A stretch of 64,000 nucleotides of DNA. It comes from Saururus chinensis (lineage: Eukaryota; Streptophyta; Magnoliopsida; Piperales; Saururaceae). Location: positions 45,369,178 through 45,433,177 of the forward strand of contig CP141143.1 in the NCBI GenBank assembly GCA_035235625.1, given 5' to 3'. The notes beneath the pieces are model-generated. The model was not told the origin of the DNA. It saw only the letters and a program-made list of their open reading frames with translations, and made no database searches. The position numbers and the translations under genes are program-made. Below are positions 1-12,025 of this stretch, piece by piece (the stretch's first letter is position 1; the number at the start of each line of letters is the position of its first letter).

Positions 1-3000
1 AAACTTTAAAGAGATCTCATATACATTTGTTATGTTTGTAATAATGAATCAAATTGACAAAGCGATAACCATTCTTCATTAATTTGTATAATTTCATTGG
101 CTTGACTAGATTTACAAAAAAACACCAAAACTCGTCACGAATATATATTTAATTATTTTAAATGAATATTCATACTAAATTCCTATGTTTAAAAGAATAA
201 ATTAAACGTACTAAACGATGAACCAATCAGACCCCTTTTGGTCATGTTACTTTTGATCGATTAAAACTGAATAAGTTAAGGGATTGCAAAAATCATTATA
301 TTGTTTAGTGTTTAAAGAGACCTCCTTTTCATTTATTATGTTCGTAATAATGATTTAAATTAATAAAGCGATTCTACAATTTGACCGTTTTTCTTTAACT
401 TATATGATTACATTCGCTTATTTAGATTTAGAACGAACCACAATAGCTCATCATGAATGTATATTTAATTGTTTTAAATAAATACATACTCATTTGCTAA
501 GTTCAAAAGAATAAATTAAATGTACTAAACGACGAACTAATTGGACCCCATTTGGTCAAGTTATATCCTTTTAATCGATTAAAACCAAAGTAAGGTAAGA
601 AGGTGCACAAATCGTTATATCATTTAAAGTTTAAAGAGAGCTCCGATTCATTTTTTACGTTCGTAATAACAAATCATATTGAAAAAGTGATTCTACAATT
701 TGACCATTTTTCCTTAACTTATATAAATTTATTCACTTTAGATGATTTTGAACAATGAACCAAAGCTCATCATGAATATAAATATGATTGTATTAAATAA
801 ATACATACTCATTTGCAATGGTCAAAAGAATAAATCTAACATACTAAACGATGAACCTATCAGAACCATTTTTTGTCATGCTATATGCTTTTCATCAATT
901 AAAACCGAAGTTAGTTAAGAATGTGAAGAAATCTTTATATCGTTCAAAGAGACCTCCCATTTATTTGTTACATTAGTAATAGCTAATCAAATTGACAAAG
1001 TGATTTAACAATTTGACTATTCATCATTAACTTAAAAAATTTCATTCGCTTAACTTGATTTATAACAAAGTACAAAAGCTTATTACGAATGTATATTTAA
1101 TTGTTTTCAATTAATACATATTTATTCGCTAAGTTTGAAATAATAAAACAAATGTATTAAACGATGAACCAATCAGACTACTTTTGGTCAAGTTATATCC
1201 TTTTTATCGATTAAAACCGAAGTAACTTAAGAATGTGAACAAATCTTTATATCATTTAAAGTTTAAGGAAACCTCTAATTCATTTGCTACGTTCATACTA
1301 ACGAATCAAATTTACAAAGTGATACTACAATTTGACCGTTCTTCTTTAACATATATTATTTCATTCACTTAACAAGATTTAGAACAAAGTAGCATAGCTA
1401 GTCACTTAGTAAACATTGTAAATGTATATTTAATTATTTTTAATAAATGTATACTCATTTACTAAGATTAAAAGAATAAATCACATATAGTAAACAATGA
1501 ACAAATCGGACCCCATTTGGTCAAGTTAAAATTGAAGTAAGTTAAGAATGTGCACAAATCGTTATTTTTTTTAAAGCTTAAAGATACCTCCCATTCATTT
1601 GTTACATTCGTAAAAATGATTCAAATTGACAAAGTGATTCAATAATTTCACCATTCTTCTTTAACTTTTATAATTTCATTCGCTTAACTTGATTTAGAAC
1701 AAAGCACTAAAGCTCGTCTAGAATGTATAATTAATTACTATAAATAAATACATACTCATTTACTAAGTTCAGAAGATTAAATTAAGCATACTAAACTACA
1801 AACCAATCGCACCCCTTTTGGTCAAGTTATATCATGACGACGAACCAATCGGACCATGTTTTGTTCTTTTATATCCTTTTAATCGATTAAAACTGAAGTA
1901 AGTTAAGAAGGTTAACAAATCGTTATATCGTTTAAAGTTTAAAGAGACCTCCCATTCATTTGTTACGTTCTTAATAATAACAAATCAAATTAACAAAATG
2001 ATTCTACAATTTGACCATTCTTCCATAATTTATATGATTTTATTCGCTTAACTAAATTTAGAACAAAACACTAAAGCTCGTCTTAAATGTATATTTAATT
2101 GCGGTAAATAATTATGTACTCATTTGCTAAGTTTGAAATAATGAATCAAACGTACTAAATGAGGAACCAATCGGACCACTTTTGGTCAAGTCATATCCTT
2201 TTGATCGATTAAAACTGAAGTAAGTTAAGAATGTGTACAAATCGCTATATTATTTAAAGTTTAAAGAGGCTTCCTATTCATTTCTTATGTTCGTAATAAT
2301 GAATCAAAATGATAAAGCGATTCCACAATTTGACTGTTCTTCATTAATTTATATGATTTCATTTGCTAAACTAGATTTAGAACAAAGCACTAAAGCTCGT
2401 CGTGAATGTATATTTAATTATTTTCAATAACTACATACTCATTTGCTAAGTTCGAAAAAAATGAATCAAACATACTAAACGACAAACCAATCAGACCACT
2501 TTTGGTAAAGTTATATCCTTTTAATTAATTAAAACTGAAGTAAGTTAAGAATTTGAACAAATCGTTATATCGTTTAAAGTTTAAAGACACCTCCTACTCA
2601 TTTATTACATTTGTAATAACGAATCAAATTAACAAAGTGATCCCACAATTTGACCATTCCTCCTTAATTTAAATTATTTAATTCGCTTAACTAGATTTAG
2701 AACAAAGTACAATGCTCATCATGAATGTATATTTAATTATTTTAAATGAATACATATTTATTTGCTATGTTCATAATTATAAATTAAATGTACCAAACGA
2801 TGAACCAATCTGACCAATATTAGTCAAGTCATATATTTTTAATCGATTAAAACCAAAGTAAGTTAAGAACATGCACAAATCGTTATATCGTTTAAAGTTT
2901 AAAGACACCTCCTACTCATTTATTACATTTGTAATAACGAATCAAATTAACAAAGTGATCCCACAATTTGACCATTCCTCCTTAATTTAAATTATTTAAT

Positions 3001-6000
3001 TCGCTTAACTAGATTTAGAACAAAGTACAATGCTCATCATGAATGTATATTTAATTATTTTAAATGAATACATATTTATTTGCTATGTTCATAATTATAA
3101 ATTAAATGTACCAAACGATGAACCAATCTGACCAATATTAGTCAAGTCATATATTTTTAATCGATTAAAACCAAAGTAAGTTAAGAACATGCACAAATCG
3201 TTATATCGTTTAAAGTTTAAAGAGACCTCCTATTCATTTGATGCGTCATAATAACAAATCAAATTGACAAAGTGATTCCACAATTTGACTGCTGTTCCTT
3301 AACTATATGATTTCTTTCACTTAACCAGATTTAGAACAAAGAACAATAGCTCGTCACAAATGCACATTTAATTTTTTTAAATGAATATGTACTTATTTCC
3401 TAAGTTAAAAAGAATGAATCAAATGTACTAAAAGACGAACAAATAAGACCCATTTCGGTCAAGTTATATCTAGTTGATCGATTCAAACCGAAGTAAGTTA
3501 AGAATGTGCACAAATCATTTTATCGTTTAAAGTTTGAAGAGACCTCACATTCGTTCGTTACGTTCGTAATAATGAATAAAATTAACAAAGCGATTCCCCA
3601 ATCTGACCATTAGTCCTTAACTTATTTCATTTCATTCGCTTAACTAGATTTATAATAAAGCAACAAAGCTCATCACGAATGTATATTTAATTATTTTGTA
3701 TAAATACGTACTCATTTGCTAAGCTCATCACGGATGTATATTTAGTTATTTTGAGTGAATACGCTTGTTTGAATAAATAAATCAAATGCACTAAACGACG
3801 AATGAATCAGACCCTTTTTGGTCAAGTTATATCCTTTTAATTGACTAAAACCAAAGTAAGTTAAGAATGTAAAAAAAATGTTATATATCATTTAAAGTTT
3901 AAAGACACCTCCCATTAATTTGTTACGTTCGTAATAACGAATCAAATTAACAAAGCGATTCCACATTTAAACCGTACTAAATGATGAACGAATCGGACCC
4001 ATTTTCGTCAAGTTATATCCTTTTGATAAATTAAAACTGAAGTAAGTAAACAATGTACAAAATTCATTATATCATTTAAAATTTAAAGAGACCTCCTATT
4101 TATATGTTACATTCGTAATAATGAATCAAATTGACAGTGTGATTCCACAATTTGACCGTTCTTCCTTAACTTATATGATTTCATTCGCTTAACTAGATTT
4201 AAAACAAATTACCAAAGCTTTTCATAAATTTATATTTAATTGTTTTAAATGAAAACATACTCATTTGCCAAGTTAAAAATGTTGAATCAAACGTACTAAA
4301 TGACAAACCAATGAGACCCCATATTGTCAAATTATATCCTTTTAATCGATTAAAACCGAAGTAATTTAAGAATGTACACAAATTGCTATATCGTTTAAAG
4401 TGTAAAGAGAACTCCTATTCATTTGTTATGCTCATAATAACAAATGAAATTGACAAAGCGATTCTATAATTTTATTGTTCCTCCATAATTTATAATATTT
4501 CATTCGCTTAACTAGATTTATAACAATGTACTAAAGCTGCTCTCAAATGTATATTTAATTGTTTGAAATAACTCCATACTACTTTGCTATGTTCGAGATA
4601 ATGAATCATACGTAATAAACAATGAACCAATCATACCACTTTTGGTCAAGTTATATCCTTTTGATCGATTAAGACCAACGTAAGTTAAGAATGTGCATAA
4701 ATCACTATATCGTTCAAAGTTTAAAGAGACCACTTATTCATTAGTTCCGTTCGTAATAACGAATCAAATTGACAAAGTAATTCCAATATTTGACAATTCT
4801 TCTTCAACTTATATTATTTCATTCGTTTAACTAGATTTAGAATAAAGCAATAAAGTTCGTCATGAATGTATATTTAATTATTTGGAATGAATATATACTC
4901 ATTACCTAAGTTCAAAAGAAAAAATTAAACATACAAAATGACAAACAAATCGGACCCTTTTTTGTCAAGTTATATCCTTTTAATCGATTCCAACCAAATT
5001 AAGTTAAAAATGTGAAAAAAAATCATTATATCATTAAAAGTTTAAAGAGACGTCTCAATCATTTGTTATGTTCGTAATAACGAATTATATTGACAAAGGG
5101 ATTCGACAAATAAACAGTTCTTCCTTATCTGTTTTTGTTATGTTCGTTATTATGAATCAAATTGAGGATGCAATACCACAATTTGACCGTTTTTCCTTAA
5201 CTTATGTGATTTCATTCGCTTAACTAGTTTTAGAACAAAACACCCAAGCTCGTCATCTTTGTATATTAGGTTGTTTTCAAGAAATATGTACTCATTTACT
5301 ATGTTTGTAAGAATGAACCAAAAGCATTAAACGACGTATGAATTGGACCAGTTTTGGTCTAGTTGTATATCTTATGAATCGATTAAAACCAAAGTTCATT
5401 AGGAATATACATAAATTGTTATATTGTTTAGAGTTTAAAGAGACATCCTAATCATTTGTTACGTTCATAATAATGAATCAAATGGAGAAAGAAAGTGAGA
5501 CCACAATTTGACCGTTCTTCCTTTACTTATGTAATTTCATTCGCTTAAAGAGTAAAGCACCCAAGCTCGTCACGATTGTATATTTAGTTGTTTTAAAGAA
5601 ATACGTACTCATTTACTATGTTCGTAAGAATGAATCAAATGCACTAAATGATGAACTAATCAGACCACTTTTTGTTAATTTATATCCTTCTAATTGATTA
5701 AAATCGAAGTTTGTAAAGAATGTGCACAAATTGTTATAATCTTTATAATTTGAAGAGACATCCAAATCATTTTTTATGTTCCTAATTACAAATTAAATAT
5801 AGAAAGAAATACCACAACTTGACCACTCTTCTTTAAATTATGTGATTTTATTCGCGTAATTAGTTTTCGAACAAAGCACCCATGCTCATCAAGAATGTAT
5901 ATTTAGTTATTTTAAATAAATAAGTACTAATTTACTAAGTTCGTAATTATAAATTAAACATACTAAACCGAAGTTCGTTAATAATGTGCACAAATTATTA

Positions 6001-6351
6001 TATTGTTTAAAGTTTTAAAAGTCCTCCCAATCATTTGTTAAGTTTATATTTATGAATCAAATAAAGAACACAATGCCATCATTTGACCGTTCTTCCTTAA
6101 CTTATGTGATTTCATTTGCTTAACTTGTTTTAGAACAAAGGACCTATGCTCGTCATTAATGTATATTAGTTGTTTTAAATAAATACATACTCATTTATTA
6201 TTTTTGTAAGAACGAATCAAATGCAATAAATGACTAACTAATGAAACCACTTTTAGCATATTTATATTATTTTAATCGATTAAAACCGAAGTTTGTTAAG
6301 AATGTGCACAAATCATTATATCATTTAAAGTTTAAAAAGTTCTCTTAGTCA
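1..6351 (+). repeat. AT-rich satellite, about 310-320 bp monomers, forward orientation
   Basis: Some twenty diverged head-to-tail monomers can be followed by the recurring phrase TTTAAAGAGACCTCC (for example near 311, 630, 944, 1262 and 1578, so spacing is about 312-319 bp). Other landmarks in each unit are CAATTTGACC, CGCTTAACTAGATTTAGAAC, CATACTCATTTGCTAAG, GAACCAATCGGACC and the palindrome TTTTAATCGATTAAAA. Monomers differ by many substitutions and small indels, so the array is mostly old. Short open frames such as 2,233-2,430 and 4,199-4,381 lie across monomer boundaries and are not genes. A tandem satellite of this monomer size is typical of pericentromeric or other heterochromatic plant DNA; that location is inference. 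Confidence 0.93.
2557..3223 (+). repeat. Perfect 318-bp tandem duplication inside the satellite
   Basis: Positions 2,557-3,223 repeat themselves with an exact period of 318 bp. I followed the two copies base by base and found no mismatch until 3,224, where GAGACC replaces GACACC. Neighbouring monomers differ from each other heavily, so this pair is either a recent unequal exchange or an assembly duplication. Confidence 0.9.
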
Positions 6352-6660
6352 CACTACAACAAAAAAGACTATTAGCAACACATTTATGCGTCACTAATGA
6401 CTATTAGTGGCGTATACTAAACGTCGCTATAAGCGTCGAAAAAAGTGTCGTCGTTATTGCCCATTAGCAACGTATAAAACAAGTGCCGCTAATAAAGCGT
6501 ATTAGCGACGTATAACTATATGTTGATAATAATAACTTATTAGCGACGTATATTCTATAGCGTCGCTAATGATAAGCTATTAGCGACACTTTATTTACGT
6601 CGCTAATAGAAAAATAATTTAAAAAAAAAAAATAAAAAAATAAATTATTAGTGACGTATA
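6352..6660 (+). mobile_element. Truncated CACTA-type (En/Spm) transposon end
   Basis: The block opens with CACTACAACAAAAAAG, the usual CACTA terminal motif. It is followed by subterminal copies of TATTAGCGACGTATA and its reverse complement (CGTCGCTAATA) at roughly 6,480-6,660. Satellite sequence breaks off before 6,352 and resumes at 6,661 about half a monomer further on. No matching right-hand terminus is present nearby, and no transposase reads in any frame. It is therefore a single terminus left from a non-autonomous CACTA element, not a complete MITE. Confidence 0.8.
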
Positions 6661-7308
6661 TTTCAAAGAAATAAGTACACATTTACTAAGTTTGTAGGAA
6701 TGAATGAAATGCACTAAACGACAAACCAATCAGACCACTTTTACTCTAGTTATATCCTTTTAATCGATTAAAACTAAAATTCGTTAAGAATGTGCGCAAA
6801 TCATTATATCATTTAAAGTTTAAAGAGACCTCCTAATCATTTGTTATATTCATAATAATAATTTAAATAGAGAAAGCGATACCACAATTTGACCGTTCTT
6901 TTTTAACTTATGTGATTTTATTTACTTAACTAGTTTTAAAACAATGTACCCAAGCTCGTCACGAATGTATATTTAGTTGTTTTAAATACATAAGTATTGA
7001 TTTACTATGATCATAAGAATGAAGCATACATACTAAATAACAAACCAATCAGACCACTTTTGGTCTAGTTATATCCTTTTAATTGATTAAAACAGAAGTT
7101 CATTAAGATTGTGAACAAATCATTATATTATTTAAAACTTAAAGAGACCTCCCTATCATTTGATATGTTCGTTATTATGAATTAAATAGAGAAAGTGATA
7201 CTACAATGTGTCCATTCTTCCATAACTGATGTTATTTTATTCGCTTAACTAGTTTAAGAACAAAGCACCCAAGCTCGTCGCGAATTTATATTTAGTTGTT
7301 TTAATGAA
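6661..7308 (+). repeat. Satellite, forward orientation, continuing to the switch point
   Basis: Two more forward monomers, with landmarks such as TTTAAAGAGACCTCC and ACCAATCAGACC. The last forward segment reads up to about TTTAGTTGTTTTAA, and the next bases belong to the reverse orientation. Confidence 0.9.
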
Positions 7309-10017
7309 TTGCGAACTTCGGTCTTATTCGATTAATAGGATTAACTTGTCAAAAAGTGGTCCAATTTGTTCGTCATTTTTTGCGTTTGATTCATTCTTAT
7401 AAACTTAGTAAATAAGTACTTATTTATTTAAAACAACTAAATATACATTCGTGTCGAGCTTGGGTGCTATATTCTAAAACTAGTTAAGCGAATGAAATCA
7501 CATAAGTTAAGGAAGAATTGTTTAATTATGGTATTGCGTTCTCTTTTAAATTTGTAATTACAAATGTAATAAATGATTGGGAGGTCTATTTAAGCATTAA
7601 ATGATATAATAATTTATGCACATCCCTAGCAAACTTTAGTTTTAATAGATTAAAAAGTTATATAACTAGACCAAAAGTGGTTCAATTGATTCATAAATTT
7701 ACTGCTTTTGATTGATTCTTACGAATATAGTAAATGAGTACGTATTTCTTTACAACAACTAAATATATATCTGTGATGAGTTTGGGTGCTTTATTCTAAA
7801 ACTATTTAAGCCAATAAATTCAATTAAGTAAATAAAGAATGGCGAAATTGTCGTATCACTTTCTCTATTTGATTCGTAATTATGAAAGTAACAAATAATT
7901 GGGAGGTCTCTTTGAACTTTAAATTATGTAACAATTTATACACATTCTTAACAAACTTTGGTTTTAATGATTAAAAGGACATAACTAAACCAAAATGGTC
8001 TAATTGGTTCGTCGTTTAGTGTATTTGATTGATTCTTACCAACTTAATAAATGAGTACATATTTATTTAAAATAATTAAATATACATTTGTGACGAGTTT
8101 GGGTGCTTTATTCTAAAAATAGTTAAGCGAATTAAATCACATAAGTAAAGAAAAAATGGTCAAATTGTGGTATCACTTTCTCCATTTGATTTGTAATTAT
8201 GAATGTAACAAATGATTTAGAGGACTATTTAATCTTTAAACAACATAACTATAGTAACACATTCTTAATGAACTTCGGTTTTATTCGATTAAAAGGATAT
8301 AACTTATCTAAAAGAGACTGATTTGTTCGTTGTTTTTTGCGTTTTATTCATTATTATGAACTTAGTAAATAAGTACTTATTTCTTTAAAACAACTAAATA
8401 TACATTCGTGTTGAGCTTAGGTGCTTTGTTCTAAAACTAGTTAAGCGAATAAAATCACATAAGTGAAGGAAGATTTGTTAAATTATGGTATTCCTTTCTC
8501 TTTTAAATTTTTAATTATAAATGTAATAAATGATTAGCAAGTCTATTTAAACATTAAATGATATAATAAATTATGCACATTCTTAGCGAACTTCAGTTTT
8601 AATCGATTAAAAGGTTATATAACTAGACCAAAAGTGGTCTAATTAATTGGTCAATTCAGTGTTGATTTATTCTTACGAATATAGTAAATGAATATGTATT
8701 TATTTATTTTAACTAAATATACATTCGTGACGATAAAATTGTGGTATCACTTAAGTAAATGGAGAATGATCAAATTATGGTATCATTTCCTCCATTTGAT
8801 TCATAATTACGAACCAAATAAATGATTTAAAGGACACTTTAAGTTTTGAACAATATAATGATTTATCCACATTCTTAACGAACTTGGTTTTAATCGATTA
8901 AAAGGATATAATTATTCCAAAAGTGGTCCAATTGGTTCGTCATTTAGTGCATTTGATTCATTCTAACGAACTTAGTAAGTGAGTATGTATTTATTTAAAA
9001 CATGTTAAGTTAATTAAATCACATAAGTTAAGGAAGGTTGGTCAAATTGTGGTATCGCTTTCTCTATTTAATTCGTAATTACAAATGTAACAAAATAATT
9101 GGGAGGCTTGTTTAAACTTTAAACGATATAACGATTTGTATTTATTCTTTGCAAACTTCAGTTTTAATCAATTAAAAGAATATATATAACTAGACCAAAA
9201 GTGGTCTAATTGGTTCGTCATTTACTGCTTTTAATTTACTCTTATGAACATAGTAAATGAGTACGTATTTATTTATAACAACTAAATATACATTCCTGAC
9301 ATTCTTGGGTATTTTTATTCTAAAACTAGTTAAGCGAATGAAATCACATAAGTAAAGGAAGAACGGTCAAATTGTGGTATCACTTTGTTCATTTAATTTT
9401 TAATTATGAACGTAACAAATGATTAGGAGGTCTCTCTAAACTTTAAACGATATAACGATTTATGCACATTCTTAACAAACTTTAGTTTTAATCAATTAAA
9501 AGGACATAACTAAACTAAAAGTGGTCTGATTTGTTCGTCATTTTGTATGTTTAATTCATTCTTATAAACTTAGTAAATTAGTTCTTATTTTTTAAAAATA
9601 ACTAAATATACAATCGTAACGAGCTTAGGTACTTTATCTTAAAACTAGTAAGTCAAGGGAAATAACAAAGTTAAAGAAGAACGGTCAAATTGTGGTATCA
9701 CTTTCTCTATTTGATTAGTAATTTTGAACATAACAAATTATTGGGAGGTCTTTCTAAACTTTAAACGATATAACGATTTATATACATTCGTAACGAACTT
9801 TGGTTTTAATCGATTAAAAGGATATAACTAGACCAAAAGTAGTCTAATTCATTCATCGTTTAATACTTTTGTTTCATTCTTACAAACATAGTAAATGAGT
9901 TCATATTTATTTAAAATAACTAAATATACATATGGGACAAGTTTGGGTGCTTTGTTCTAAAACTCGTGAAGCTAATGAAATCACATAAGTTAAAGAATAA
10001 GTCAAAGTATGGTTTGG
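7309..10017 (-). repeat. Satellite, reverse orientation
   Basis: From about 7,309 the same monomers appear reverse-complemented: GCGAACTTCGGT, ATTAAAAGGATATAAC, CAAAAGTGGTC and GGGAGGTCTCTTTAAACTTTAAACG, at about 310-315 bp spacing. The array runs to about 10,017 (AGTCAAAGTATGGTTT), where an LTR-retrotransposon body begins. The switch is abrupt, without spacer sequence. Confidence 0.92.
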
Positions 10018-12025
10018 AGGGAATCTAAGTGGAGATTTTTCTCCTTAATTTCGTTTCTTTCTGCGTATAAGCAAAGTCAAGTTAGAGTTTAGTAATCGTT
10101 GAGAGCGATGAATGGTAAACTCTCACTTTCGATGCTTGTGAGAGAACTGAAGGTGGTCACAAAACAATTAGAGAATATGAAGTGGTGCTTGATTTTTTTT
10201 GCAGAATCCGGGTGATTAGAGTGTGGTTAAGGCCACCTATGCTCTAATAGAGGACAAAAGCAATTAGTAAAATCTGTCTGACATACCTACTTTTGAATCG
10301 GTCAGCCTCTGACCGAAAGGGAGTTATGAAGGCTCTGTGGGGAATATTTTCTGTGACCTTCATTCTAGAAAGGTTGAAGTTCATTTTGTTGTTTGCACGG
10401 GAGAAGGTAAGGAACGAAGTTAAAATCCGCTTCATTCTTAATCGGTGATTTGTGAATATGAGGGAATTTTTGGAAGAGTTTCCAAGCCTCCTTGATGGTA
10501 AACGATTTGGAGTTAATTATCTCAACACTGGATGGTGTTGTGGCTACTATCGTAAGTGTTATGAGAAGAGAGTGTTGTCTTGTTTTGGATCGGTGTTTGG
10601 CTGGTCACGTAGTAAGTGGTCGTAGCCCTCCATAAGAAACAACATACGCTTAAGTGCCCTAATGGTCAGGGTGATTGTATCTTGGATATTCAAGAATGAT
10701 CAGCCGTCGAGGCGAAGCAATGCATTGCTGAAGATCCTAGACCCTTTTGGTAAGTTTGTTTGAAAAACCATTCATGGATTCAGTCTAGAGCAGTTGAGCT
10801 TTGACAAGGATTTCCCAATTTGTTTTTTTAATGACTTATCGAGTTTCTGTCAGAGATTAGAATTGGAGTTCATTGGGCATCATGGAGGATGACCCGTTAG
10901 AATGGAGTGAATGAAAAGGTGAGCTGGTAGAACTTATAGTTAAGAGATGCACTTGTCTGAGTCCATCTCCTTGTACGAGAAGAAAGTTTTTGCGGTTACG
11001 CATCAACTACCTAACACTGAACTGGGCGACTTTCAAGAATAAGTCTCTTGCCAGGTGTGATGACCCTTATCATAAGTGACCGTCAACCAAGGGTTTTTGA
11101 GAATTGACTTGAGCATAAATTAAGATTCGTCTAAGGCTTTAGACAAGGATATTTCTGTGACAACATCGTAGACTCGGTAGGATGATTTCGAGGATTGAAA
11201 GAGGTCATTGTGGACTATTTGATGAAGTTGTCATTCATTCTACCCTTTGGTCAATGATTGTTCAGAAATGAGGAATCTGACCTATAGAAAATTTATGTGT
11301 GGTGGCACCTTCGATTGGAAACGCACTTTGGAACAACACTTGCCATTTAATGAGTTTGTTTATTGTAATGACTCATTTCGGTAGTGGATTGACTCATGTG
11401 AGCCTTTTGTGGAAGATATTGTTATCGCAGACTAATTGGATGAAGTAAGTGAACGTAGGATGCGCTAATTTGAATTTGTTTGGCACTATGTGGATAACTT
11501 GAAGTTAGTTAGAGAAAGGTTGCAAACAATGTAAGGCTGATGAGAGGATTATACAATTTGAAGGTGAGTGGATTTTGAATTGAGGTTTGCTTATTTTGCG
11601 TTTTATGAATCTTCCCGATGAAGGGAGTTGTTTCATTCTAAGTAAGAGGGGAGTAAATCTCGAGGAGTGGCTCTTTTTAAGCTCATCGAGTGGATCGGGC
11701 AGGAATCTATGGAGTTACCCTGCGACCTCAACTCATCGAAGTGGGCGATCACTTCTTTATATTACGAGGCACTCTGACTAGAGCTTCATCTTGGCTTAAC
11801 GGTTAATGAGCGCTTGTATTAGACCTGGGTAGTTGAAAAGAGGTTTTGAAGACTAGGATTACTCCTATGGTGAAGAGCTTGTGGCGATGCAATTTCTTCT
11901 ACATGGCGATGTGGCATGTTCTTGCGGATTTTAGAGAGTTATATCCAGAGGTATTTCTTTTTCAGTTCTACGTTGTAAGTTGATTATCAAATTTCAAGGA
12001 CAAAATTTTTCTAAGGGGGAAATGA
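10018..12025 (+). pseudogene. Degenerate Ty3/gypsy pol (integrase half), family B
   Basis: No long frame survives, but the end of a chromovirus polyprotein is traceable across frames on the plus strand. An integrase-like stretch near 11,200 reads IVDYLMKLSFILPFG. From about 11,590 a KGVVSF / R-G-E / AHRVDRAG / TLRPQLIEVGDHF series resembles the integrase C-terminus. From about 11,850 come VLKTRITPMVKSLW and ADFRELYPEVFLFQ, the usual chromodomain-tail ending. Right after it, AAGGACAAAATTTTT and CTAAGGGGGAAATGA form the usual post-pol linker and polypurine tract, abutting an LTR start at 12,026. Stops and frameshifts are everywhere. Clade placement near Tekay/Del is inferred from the tail motif only. 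Confidence 0.7.

Noticed and set aside
2233-2430. Open frames of 60-70 codons inside the satellite (also 4,199-4,381, 63,132-63,467 and others)
   Set aside because: They lie in diverged tandem monomers, are not kept between neighbouring units and have no recognisable domain.
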